Shown piece after piece: positions 36,763 to 48,745 of a DNA stretch of 64,000 bases. The notes beneath the pieces are model-generated. The model worked only from the letters and a program-made list of their open reading frames with translations, did not search any database and was not told where the DNA came from. Both the position numbers and the translations under genes were made by a program. Every line of letters starts with the position of its first letter. Within the stretch, counting starts at the first letter, position 1. The stretch is from Sclerurus mexicanus (taxonomy: Eukaryota > Chordata > Aves > Passeriformes > Furnariidae), in contig VWZF01002381.1 of NCBI GenBank assembly GCA_013396755.1, forward strand, positions 537,982 through 601,981. The letters run 5' to 3'.

Positions 36763-39700
36763 CAGCCTTGTTGACAAAAAAGTTACGCACTAGTGGAAGC
36801 TATGTAATTTTAAAGATTTTCTGCAACTTTCTTCAGATTTTCCAAGAAATCATTGTAAGTAAGCGTTAAGAACTTGGACAAGTTTTTAATTGTAACATCC
36901 ACCTAACGCATTTTTGATGTCCAATGTACCTCTTAACTTCTTGCTAAAAATAGAAATGCAACAGATAATAATTTATAATTAAAACCAAAAATAGTTCCTC
37001 AAACTAAGTATGCAATAAGCAATATATATATTTCTAACTGCAAACTTCCTGGTAAAAGTTCTATGTTGATACAGTATTTATGATGAGACAATGTGTTGAA
37101 TGCAAAATATTTTGTTAGAAAATCTTAGGACTTCTGGTGCCTCCTAAGAAGTAAAACTAGGGACATTTTTAATTTTGGAATCTCCATTCCCATAGCACAC
37201 AGGCTTGATGCATCTACACAAAACATAGCAATTTCATGCTCCATTGCTTTTGATGTGACATAAAGACTTAAGAATTCATTCATTGTGTCAGATTAAAGAT
37301 ATATCTAGGCCAGGATCTTGTGGCCATTACTGACTGCATAGAAAAGTAAAAACAGAGCAAACATATTTAATGCTTTCCCTTAATAGTGTCTCATCTTCCA
37401 TCTATTTTCAGTTCACAGATTTTATGAAGTAGATTGCTTTTCTATGTACTTACAAACATAAGTGAATTTCTGTTCAATGAATTTGCCTAGGTATCCCCTT
37501 AAGTAAAATTAAGTTTCTAGACATCTATTATGTGATATTCTGCAGAGTTCAGTTTGCCAAGAATCTTAAGAAAAAGATTTGATTTCCTAAGAATTATAAA
37601 CTCTCATAATACAGGATGAAAGTAAGAGTTAGCGAAGCACTACAGCATTCATAATCAAAAAATCTAAAACTAGCAGAATTTTTTTGGATGCAGGTCTTTT
37701 CAATAGATTTTATACTATGAGAGCTGAAAATTTTATAACATGCAAAATGTTCAAAGTCACTATGTTTAAATAAAATCATTAAAAAAATGAACTTTAAATT
37801 TTTGACAGAGACTGTGGCTTGACTTACCATTTAGCTGACATGTAAGTTGATATATAATCATATTATATATGTTCTTGCTCTTTTCTATTAACACAGTTTT
37901 AGTAAACAGATTCTTCATCATATTTATTCCCTCTAATGCATTTCTAAGGTCTTCCTGGTTATGACTATGTCTGATGAGTACTGTTGAAGTCATATGATTG
38001 ATGAGTAAGAACTACAAAATTTCATAGAATAATTATCCAGGTTTCTTGCAGAACATTCTATATGGAAGGCATTGTTATTTTTTTCATGGCTTAACTACAG
38101 TACTTCAAAAGACTGAGCATTGAAACAACCCTTGAAAAATATTTAATGGCATCAATCTGCTGAAAACAGACAGATACTTTAGGCTCCTTCTACCTAAACC
38201 AGTGTTACCTTTTAGCATTTTCCCCTCATTTAATGGGACCAAAAATAAATGTAATTATATACTCTGCAAATAACATTTTTCATTTTCCCACCCTGAACCT
38301 CAACCCTGAGATGTGGCTCCTGGAAAGCAAATTCTTCTTGGTATTGTTCACTGATTAGAAACTCAATGAAAATGGCAATTTTCTTCATGCGTAACACCAA
38401 ACTAAAGCAGCTCTTCATGTCCTCCCAAGAGTAAAAACATAGCTTACACACAAAGCAACAGGCACTTGACCCACAGTGGACAAGGGCATCACCTGCTGAC
38501 ACCTGCCCTTTTGCTGCCTTACCCTACTGCCCTGCACTGAGTCCAATCTCCTCCTCAGTTCACACTAGCATGGGAAGAGAAACAGCAACGTTCAAAATCC
38601 CCTTGGATATTTCACGTTCTAATAATAAATCCTTTTTCAGGCACACCTTAACTTTCAACTACACTTTTGGGTCTTGGATTCTTGTTCTGAAATTACTCAA
38701 TTCTTTTTCCTCCACATTTGGGAACATTATATCACTTGATAAGGGTTTTCTTTCTGCAGTTTTCCAGAACTGATTTTCCATTAGCAGCTTCCTTTTGATT
38801 TTACACAGAATTCCAGGAAGTAATAATCTGTATACAAAAGTAGGAAGGCACTATACGCAAACCACCCGTGAAAGAAAACATTTGTGGAAATGCATGTTTT
38901 AGACTACAAAATTCAAAATTTTCAAGAGAAATGTAGATCATAAGATATACCTTTATCAAGCATTATCAAGATTTTTTTTTTCTCAAATTTGGTCAAATCT
39001 GATAATTACTGTGCCTGAAGGTCAGACTGTGATGCAATTTGTACTTCTACGGATACCTATTTTTTATCTCTCTTCTGAGGTCTTTTTCTTATAAAGATTC
39101 TTTATTGAGACATAATCCATAACTCTCTGAAGTCATCAGGATCCTTAACGGGTTTTGCATCAGCCTCTAATTTATTTACCATTTGCCTAAAAGACACAAC
39201 TTAAACTGTATTTATTTTTCTGTCATTAACAGCCAGTTTATATACAAAATGCTCTAAAATGATTTTGTAAAAATGTTATCTTTTAGTTTTAAACAATGGA
39301 AAAGATTTTGATTTATTTAATGATTACAAAAACAAATTAGCATGAAAGTAGGTTAAAAAATTTTGAATATGCCTTTGATCAAGAAAACTTCTGGGCTCCC
39401 TGCCAATTTCAAAAGAAAAGAGTGGTGTTCAAGGTAAAGATGTCACTGTTTAGCGAGTGTATCAGTCAGAATCTGGAAGTAGAGATCCTTATATTTTGCG
39501 TTCTTACATATGAAAGACGTCTTACTGAAATTAAATGGGAAAAAAATAAAGCATTCAAAAAACCATACTTCTGTAGCTGGCAAAAATAAGATGCAGATAG
39601 ACAAAAATGAGCAGCAGCACTTTTCAAGATTAAAATACTCTTTTACATATTGAAGTGTATATATAGTGTACTACTAAAAGTCATGTAGTGTGTGTAGAGA

Positions 39701-42501
39701 AGAAAAATTCAAATGGGCACTAAATTAGCTTTGACACACCTCAGACATGGGTTGTTTGGCTTCAGGGTTTGTTTTTTTTTCAAAAAGAGCCAGGTAGCAT
39801 ACTCTTCTGAAAATAGGGATTGCATTGGGAACCAAAGCTTTTCAGGAAAAAAATGGCAGGAGTGTTAGTTGTTTTGCAAAGAACGAATATCTCCTATGGG
39901 TAGGAAGATATGTCACCATTTGGGAATATAAACTTTAGATTAAGATCCTGTGAATCCTTGTGATCCGTGCTCTCCTCCCATCAGAGCAGAGGGTGTCAGG
40001 CTTCCGTAACAGAACAATACTGCACTAGAAAGGGAAGGAGGAAGACTTTATAATTAGGGCCCTTTTCAATTAAATATTTATGCAATGGGAAAAAGTTGCA
40101 GTAGGCAAAAAAGAGAGACTCACAAGGATATATTGCCTGATAATCAGATCTTTTCCCGGGACTGCAAGCAGAACAGAATGGTCCCACCAGATAACTGAAT
40201 AGCCAAACAATAATCCTAGACCTTTTTGCTCAAGTTGTGTTTTATAGCTAACTGAGAAAATATTAAGGCAACAGTTTTTTTATTGACTTTCAAAATTAAC
40301 ACTTGTAATTTACAAGTCTACTGACAGAGTGGTTCATGAATGAAAAGTGTTTATGGAATTTTTATTACACAATATATACTGAAAAAAATAAAAAGTCCTC
40401 CAGGGCACTTGAACAAGCAAATGCCTGAGACATGCTTTGTACTTCATGTCTTTTTTGCAACAGTAAAATCTGCCATACAAAATAATGTTTTATTCTCTTT
40501 TTTTAATCAGCTTATTGAAAACTTAAAACTGCTCCAAGGAAACTAGATTAAGCTACACAACAATATGAATATGGGCTATCTGTGCCTATAACCACTGTCT
40601 CAGAAGAAAGAAGAGGCAAAATATACATTAAAATACACCTAATGCTTGATATGATTAATGAACATCTACTACTTTTGATGAATAGATCTGTTTTATGGCA
40701 TTTTAACATATATTCAGTATTATTCTCAATAAAAATTGACATAGAATTTATCAAACTATGCTATGTGCATTCTTTCTGATATAAAATTTGGAAAGGTTGT
40801 CGAAGTAGCTTGTAATACTATGAAACATGTAAAGTAATGAATGCAAAATTATTCTACCACAAGCCACTTGTAGGAAAATATGACAGTGATCCAATCTATT
40901 ACCTCTTTTTCTTGAAACTCTAAGGAAGGGTCTTCATTTATTATCCTTGATTGTCCATTTGTGGCTGCTTAGATGAATATATTGGTGATAAAAATAATTG
41001 GTTTAAAGTCTCTGCCTCAGAGACCTCCCGAACAGTTCAAACAAGAGAGTTACAATGATATATAGTATTAAAATTAGACCCCCAGGTTGCATCCTGGAGC
41101 TTTCAATTTATTATATACATAATAGATTCAAGATGTAAGCTCTTGGTAACTTTTCAAAAAGTAGAATATTTCATACAAAAAGTCCATAGCTTGTTCACTT
41201 GCAGAACAGACACTTCAAAAGGACCATTAATTTGTTTGGTTTTTTTTTTCTCTGAAGGGTGATCCACACAAAGAAAGATTAGTTATAAGAATAGTCCTTA
41301 CGAAACAACTAGCAGAAGTAGACAGATACGATCACAACATGAGTGTGTCTCATCTGCTTTACTTCAAGATTAAACACTCTGTAGTTTCCTAAAATTTCTA
41401 AGAAAGACTGGTTCTAGCTTGTTTTTCCAGACCTAAGCGATAATTTTTCCTGTGGTTTCTCAGTTACTTGAACAATTGCAGAGGAAACTCTACTTTTTCC
41501 AAGTCATCACTCCATTGCTCAATGAAACATGAACACTTCATTTTCTTAAGTCATTATGACACTGTTTACCCCAAAGAGAAATTTTAAGTTACAATAATAA
41601 GCATCACATAGTAGTTGGAATAGCTGATGAAAATTGTTTCTAACTTTAAATTTTACATACACGTCACTTGAGTCACAAAAGAATTGCTTCCCGTTTCCTA
41701 TTTCCTACTACTTCCTACTTCAAATGAATTAAAAATGTGGTTTGCTGACAGTGCAAAAGCTAAGCACGGCAGATCTGGCCTCACTGTTTTCACATTACTG
41801 CAAACTAGAAGTAGCTTGTGAAACAATAGATTTACACTGCTATAAAACTGATGTAAGGGAGATAAGCAAGCAACAACAAGAAGCCTCAGGACCTCATAAG
41901 GAAATGCTTTGAACTCCTCCAATAAAAGGGTCATGTTTCAGGAGATGAGCTTAAAATCTTTAGATGAAGCGCTAATGGGTGCTATAAAACCATAAAATGC
42001 TTTACATAGACAAAACTCATGCTGGCATGGTGGCTGAGATCCACACATTTGTGACTTCAACACTTGCCTGCTGCAACAATGTCTAAGCTACCAACACAGA
42101 AGAAACTCTTATTGCTCCAGGAAAAATAAGTTTTTCAACTTGTAGAAGCATGTTTACAGTATTGGTGCTTGGGTACCATGAAGATGGACAGGATATAGAA
42201 ACCTAAGTAGAACAGGCCACATTGCAGTGTAGCTCTGTCTACTGTACCAGCTTCATGCTAAATGTGGAGGCAAACCTAAGGTAAAGATGGGTCATGATAC
42301 TCAGAAATATTCCTAAGACTAACCAATGAGATTCCTACTTCTTTAATCACCACAGTCTCTGAGAAAATTCTTAATGTATTGTATGATAAATCTCTGAGTG
42401 AAAATAACAGGAATGAATGCAGAAGAGGACAATGCTGCCTCAGTCTGGATCTGAGTACTATGTCTGAACTTCAGAATAAAGCACAGTTTTCTCTCTTAAG
42501 T

Positions 42502-42531
42502 CCACACGCGCGCACACACACACATACACAT
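42502..42531 (+). repeat. (CA)n with CGCGCG interruption
   Basis: CACACGCGCGCACACACACACATACACATA: an alternating purine-pyrimidine run including CGCGCG, the kind of sequence able to adopt Z-DNA under negative supercoiling. Confidence 0.85.
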
Positions 42532-42744
42532 AGAGGCAAAAAAAAAGCTAGCTGCTATTGCAATCAAGAGTGCAAAGTACTGAGAAGCCGCAGTGGACTT
42601 GTGTGTATATTTGCGTGCAGTTTCAGGACAAGACTCCCACCGAGAAAAAAGATTCACAGAATGAATGTCAAAAATTTTCATACTTTGTGGGACTAGTATT
42701 TAATATTGGGAATCTAAGAATAGAGAAAAACTATCTCTGTTCAT

Positions 42745-42823
42745 AAAAAAGAAAAGAAAAGGGAAAAAAAAAAGGAAAAATACCTAAACAAAAAAAAAGG
42801 AAAGAAAAAAAGATGAAGAAAAT
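42745..42823 (+). repeat. Purine-rich A/G tract
   Basis: 36 uninterrupted purines (42745-42780), a 9-base break, then a further A/G-rich stretch to about 42823. On the KCND2 sense strand it is polypyrimidine, resembling an acceptor tract, but without a convincing exon behind it. Confidence 0.75.
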
Positions 42824-45273
42824 TCATTCTCTAGTAACTTCTGAATGTTACTGCAAAATAACAAAATTGAGATAGTCTGTATTTAAGAGACCTACCTTTC
42901 AATAGCTAACATACTGAATTGCTAATTGTTTACAAAACCAGCTAAAACATATCTCGGTTTTACATGTACTGGTAAAGGAGAACTGGCACCATAAAATACT
43001 AAACCGCACAAGTTTTTAGCTTCTCTGTCACATCTCAGTGCATTTAATATCCTTCTGTCATATTATTTATGACTTCACAAAGAAACCGGTTATTTCCCAT
43101 TATCTCTTCAATAAATAAGTAAAGCCGAGCATGCTGCAGCACTACAGTTCGTTAATGAGATGCCTACAAAATCGTCACGGTGCCTAGTCTCAGAAGCTTG
43201 CACAGCATCTAACTATTAGAGCTCACCTCATCCCTGAAGAGTAATTGTATTTTTTACATATTGATATGTTCAAACCTGACAGCTGAGACACACATTTTGG
43301 AGTGGATTACATAAAGTAAGTAAACCTTTCCATGATACATTTAACATTCCAAAAAATCAAAAATTCTATGAGTGTTTTCAGTTTTCATTAACTTTTTCAC
43401 CAGTCATAAGTGTTGCCTTCCTTTCTGATACAAAAAGCAGGTCAAAACCTTTACCTTGGATTTCACGTGGATTGGAAAAATCTGACACTCCAGCTCCCAT
43501 TGGAATGAACTAATGACATGGAAATGTTACATTATATACTGTAACATAAATAAAATCGTGATCTGAAACCTGCCGAAGAAAATGCTTTGCCTCCAAACCC
43601 AACTGCTGGTAGAAATTAACTTTTCCACCCATTTATCTACATTGCTGTTTAATAAATAATGCACAAGTGAAAAATTTTTCTCTTTTAGATCAATAAGACC
43701 ATAATAAATTAAAAGAAACTAGCATGAAATAACTTCTACATTTAAAAAGACAAAATACTTACCAATATTGTTCAAGTACAGCAAGTACAATGTTCCCTGT
43801 AGTTTCTAGTGGCCTTTTTTATCATAAGATATAGAGTTCACAGTGCATATTTCTTTAATTTTATTCACTCTATGTTCTCTCATTTCATTTCACTAGTTTG
43901 CAGTACAATTTCACAATATTCCTGCACATCTCTTCTAGCAATATTTTATCTACCGGAATATAATTTCACCTATATTTTCCACTGTTTATTAAACACACTA
44001 TCAAGGAAAGAAAATTTAAATTATGTGAGTTTTGTATGTTTTCTCTCTTTTTATACAATTAGCAGAAAAATATTTACCTGAGACTCTTTAAAGACATGTA
44101 CAAAGGCTACTGTAATATAACTACAATGCCTCAAGAGAATATGGGTACACAGATTTTTCTGAGGTGACCTGTTCAATATATTCTGAGTCCTTTCTCCTGA
44201 GCAAGTTGCTGCTACTCTGTTTGAGTGGACAGTGCCATTAGGGAAAAGCATCTTGGGGAAAGGAGCTTGAAAATGGAATAAGGAACAGTTAAACTGCATT
44301 AGATCATTACACAGAGCAGGACTCACAAACTTGAAGGTGGAAAAAAAGAATAAAGAAAAATAATTCAGAGCTCTGACATTGTGACAAGTTCACTTTATTG
44401 TCCTGGAATGAGATTCAAGTAGAAAGTGAAAACACTCTTGAGGTATGCATGTAGGTTTTTGCACGAGTTAGTGTTGAAGCTCACATTGCAGTAATTGAGT
44501 CTAGAAAGAGATTTAGCTCACCTGAAAGCAGACATATATTTGAGCATCTCACCTACGCTAATATTTAGATGCTCCTAAAGTCAGTTGTCTTCAAGTATGT
44601 GATTCAAGAGGAATCAAGAAAAATCAGCATTATTTATATATGAGATACAGAAAAAGAAATTTCTCAGATAGAAAAGGAAATCAGACATAAGATGTTCGGT
44701 AACATTCCTGGAAGAGTAAATGTCATCAAAAAAATTTTTTTAGTCCACAACACATCTCAGGCAATAAGGATAAAAATATCTGTTTATCCACAGAACTCAT
44801 TTACACATGCTATATGATTACTGTTTAATAAGCCATTTGCTTCCAAGAAACAGTTGTGAATATGCATAAAGTCACTCATGCAGTGAATCCATGCCAACAA
44901 ATCTGCAATGTTCTTTTAAATGGAATAAAATCCAAGAATAAAATCTAATCTCTCTCAGTCCTCCTTACAGGATTTTCAGAATACTGGCATTCACATCTTA
45001 CATCAGAAAAAAATTAACTGCAAGTTTATTTGTTTTTCATTAAACAAATTATTTAGCTAATGGTCATCATGCATTGGAGGAACCTAAGGAAGTGTGATGA
45101 TCACTAGGAGCGATGGCTTTTAATGTGGAAAGGCAAGCAAGCATAGAAGTCCATATAATAACCACTGTGTTGCTGACAAGTATGGGTCTTAGCTAGCCAT
45201 TCATTTTAACTGACTGTTTCACAGATTCTTCTTAGGGAACTGAGTATTTCCTCTTTATGCCCATTTTATGTAT

Positions 45274-45815
45274 AGAATCATAGGTTGAAAGAGGTTGGAA
45301 AAGACCACTAAGATCACTGAGACCTACTGTTACCCCTGCACTTGCCATGCAAGTCACTAAACCACATCCCCAAGCGCCACATCTACAAGTCTTTAACTAA
45401 CTCCAGGGATGGCGATGTAACCACTTCTCTGGGCAGTCTATTCCAAGGCTTGACAGCCCTTCCAGCACATAATTTTTTTCCTAACATCAAATCTAAACCT
45501 CCCCCAGCACAACTTGAGGCTGTTTCCTCTCATCCTATTGTTTGTTACTTTGGAGAAGTGGCCGACCCTCACCTGGCTAAAACCTCCTTTCAGGTAGTTG
45601 CAGAGAGTGGTAAGATCTCCCTCAAGCCTCCTTTTCTCTCTCAAGCTAAACAATCCCAGCTCTTTCAGACACTCCTCATAGGACTTAGTCTCCAGAACCT
45701 TCACCAGCTTTGTTGCCCTTCTCTGGACACACTTCAGCACGTCAATGTCTTTCTTGCAGTGAGGGACCCAAAACCGGACACAGTGTGGCCTCACTAGTGC
45801 CAAGTACAGAATATA
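45274..45815 (-). mobile_element. CR1 LINE fragment with a retained 121-codon frame, minus orientation
   Basis: The tail is at 45274 (ATAGAATCATAGGTTG). On the minus strand an uninterrupted frame (45438-45803) encodes the last part of the CR1 ORF2 product: LVRPHCVRFWVPHCKKDID, then VQRRATKLVK, SYEECLKELGLFSL, EKRRLEGDLTTLCNYLK and NRMRGN. It ends in a premature stop before the normal C-terminus. It is not a host gene; the frame is a remnant of a 5'-truncated copy. Confidence 0.92.
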
Positions 45816-47715
45816 ACCTTATCCTATTATAGTCAGCAGGGTAATCCCAAAATACAGGCAGAACTGTCTCTTCAAATGTCCTTTATACCAAGAGAATAAT
45901 GAGGAGATATAATATATGACACATTTTAAACTGACTATTTCAGTAAACAGATCAACCAACAGATAAAATCTTATTGCTCTAAATAGCACTGTTATACTGG
46001 TCCAAAATTAGATACATCAGGCTCTGGCTGTCATGTTCTCTGATGATATTAGTGCGTGATATACTTTCAAGGTTGCCTGAAAGCCTCTGTGAGTTAACAA
46101 GACTTTGATAAGCTAAGGAAAAAAAAAAGTCAACTTGTTCCCATTTTAGCTGTAGGAAACTCTGAGCATATCCCCTACTCCATTGTTGAGTATGACCAAT
46201 TTCTGTGAAATACTTGGGGAGGGATCCCATGTATGACTCAATATTCATGTTAGCAGAGGAGATGCTGTATCATTTGCTTCCCATTAACAGTTTCCTCTTG
46301 ACAAACTTTAACTTGACAGATAAACACATTACATTGGAAGTTGAAATGTATTATCTTACTGTTTTCCTGACAATGAAACAATGCTTCAATAGCTTCAATA
46401 AATATAATTAAACTATCTTTTGTTTTTTCCACTCTGTATAAAGTACTGGGAGCAATACATGTATTGGGGGAATCCCATGCATTTTGGATTAAATCCTTAG
46501 AGATTGAGATAATTAAAAAAAGTAACTGTTGCCCTGATCAATATCTTGCTAGAGTTTTTTATACAAAAGCTTCAAGCAAAGCCCTCTCAGATCAACTCCA
46601 AGTCTCTATTTGATTTCCATGGGCTTTGAATCAAGTGAATAGCACTAAAACCCACAAGGCATTCAGGTACTCCCAGGTGCTGCAGCATGTACTCATCTTA
46701 CATTGAAATGCTTGTTAAGTCTAAGTATTTTGAAGCTGAAAAAAAGTTCTCATCACCTTGTAGATTACAACCCTTGATTATATAAATAGCTGAACAAAAT
46801 AAGAGCCATAAGAACTATCTGTGAGTTTGAAGCATCTTTTTTCCCATTTGCACGATGTTCAAGCTCTATGATATTCTTGGAGCCTCTGAACCTTTGGTAC
46901 TTAAGAATAGCTATGTTGTAACCATTGTCCACAGATCTTTAAAAGTATTTAGGAAAAAAAGTATAAACAGTTTATTTCCCTAATCTAAACCTGATCCAAC
47001 CCATAGTTAAGTAATTTCCAATAACTGAGAATTTAAGAGGGCGAGATGGAGATGGATTAGTATAAAACTAATGCCCTATCAGTGGCCAGAAGCAAATTAC
47101 ATGAGTAGAACATAAGCAAAGGCAAGAACACAGTGATACTTCAACTGTTTTACTTGCAGCAATCTGACACTTAAGGATTTTCTAAGGCAGAAGTTGTTTC
47201 TTTTTTTCATTGATATGCACTGGTTGGTATTTTGCCATTAAATTTTCTAATTGTTTTTTAATTCAAAAAAGAATGGATCAATAATGTTTGGATCGTGGCC
47301 TTTCACCATTAGATGAAATTTTTCTTTTATAGCATTGCTTCTTTAAAATAATCTCAATTCCACATGTGGATGAAAAGCCAAAATTGCTTTGAACTGAAAT
47401 CCCAAATGCAATTCACATCAAACAAGCCAAACATGTCATTTTCAGTTTTTGTTCTACACTTCTAAAAGAAAATGGAATAAAGAATAAGTGGTTTTCATTC
47501 ATAGTGTTTTGGAAACAAGAAATACATAAATTATATTTTCCAACTACATTTTGCTTTTATCAAAGTCTCACGTAAGAAAAAAGTTCCGAACTTCAAAGAT
47601 TCTTGAAGAGATTTTCTATTATGTTACATTGCAAGAGTTCTCAATGTTTTGTTGTGAAACTTTTAGAAGAAATATGAGGTTTCTTCGGGAAAAAGTTCTA
47701 GATATAAGTTGATGT
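45816..47715. other. Intronic sequence between two CR1 copies
   Basis: 1.9 kb of AT-rich unique sequence. Short frames exist on both strands, none recognisable. No further repeat seen. Confidence 0.6.
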
Positions 47716-48745
47716 CATCTCAGAATCATACAATGTTTTGCATTGGAAGGGACCTTAAAGACCATCTAATTCCACTCTCTACCATCATGGGCAGGGACAC
47801 CTTCCCCTAGTTCAGGGTCCCATCCACCCTGGTCTTGAACACTTCCAGAGATGGGGCATCCACAACTTCTCTGCACAGTCTGTTCCAGTGCCACATCACC
47901 CTCAGAGTAAAGAATTTCTTCCTACCACTTAATCTAAATCTCTCCTCTTTTAGTTTAAAAATATTCCTCCTTGTCCTATCACTATGTGTCGGTGTAAACA
48001 TTCACTCTCCCTCCTTTTCATAAGCCCCATTTCAGTACTGGAGGCCACAATAAGGACTTCCCAGAGCCTTCTCTTTTTCAGGCTGAACAACCCCAACTCT
48101 CTCAGCCTGTCTTCATAGGGCAGGTGTTCCAGCCCTTAGATCATCTTTGTGGCCCTCCTCTGGACCCTCTCCAACAGGTTTACATTTTTCTTGTGCTAAG
48201 GACTCCAGACCTGGACACAGTGCTCCAGGTAGGGGTCTCACAAGGGCAGAGAAGAGGGGCAGAATCACTTCCCTCAAACTGTAGGTTGCACTCCTTTTGA
48301 TGCATTCCAGGACACACTTGACTTTCTGGATTGTCAGCACACACTGTTGGCTCATGTCCAGATTTTCATCCATTAGAACACCCAAGTCCACCCTTCAAAC
48401 CCATGTCTGATGAATCTGGAGATAAGGACATCATGCGGGACCATGCTGAAGGCCTTACAGAAGTCTAGGTAGACGACATTGGTTGGTCATCTCTTGTCAA
48501 CCATTGCAGTCACTCCATCATGGAAGGCCACCAAATTGCTCAGGCACAATTTGCCCTTAGTGAAGCCACGCTGGCTGACTCAAATTGCCTCCTTGTCTTG
48601 TATGGGCCTTAGCATTGCTTCCATGAGGATCTGCTCTGTGATCTTCCCAGGCACAGATGTGAAGCTCACCACTATGTGGTTCATTGGATCTTCCTTTCTC
48701 CCATTTTTAAAATTAGGAGTGATGTTTTCCTTAGTCTGACTGCAA
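47716..48745 (-). mobile_element. CR1 LINE, minus orientation, with internal deletion
   Basis: It starts at the tail CAGAATCATACAATG (~47720). The minus strand reads the CR1 C-terminal region (KEERFRLSGRKKFF, WHWNRLCREVV, then further in NLDMSQQCVLTIQK and CIKRSA, and EVILPLFSALVRP). At ~48390 the order jumps from ACACCCAAGTCC straight to an upstream reverse-transcriptase block (CCCATGTCTGATGAATCTGG, later GGCCACCAAATTGCTCAGGC), so roughly 350 bp of normal CR1 are missing. It fades out near 48745 at TTTTTAAAATTAGGAGTGATG. Confidence 0.9.

Larger units (their letters stand above)
36763..45273. other. Intronic sequence, 8.5 kb without clear mobile elements
   Basis: AT-rich unique sequence. It contains a CA-type repeat at 42502 and purine-rich tracts at 42745. 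About 43080-43240 is less AT-rich and keeps several CpG (ACCGGT, GCCGAG, TCGTCACGG), which might mark a conserved element. No gene supported. Confidence 0.6.

Noticed and set aside
42790..42823. Sense-strand polypyrimidine tract as a possible cryptic acceptor
   Set aside because: No open, conserved-looking exon or donor follows it on the minus strand.
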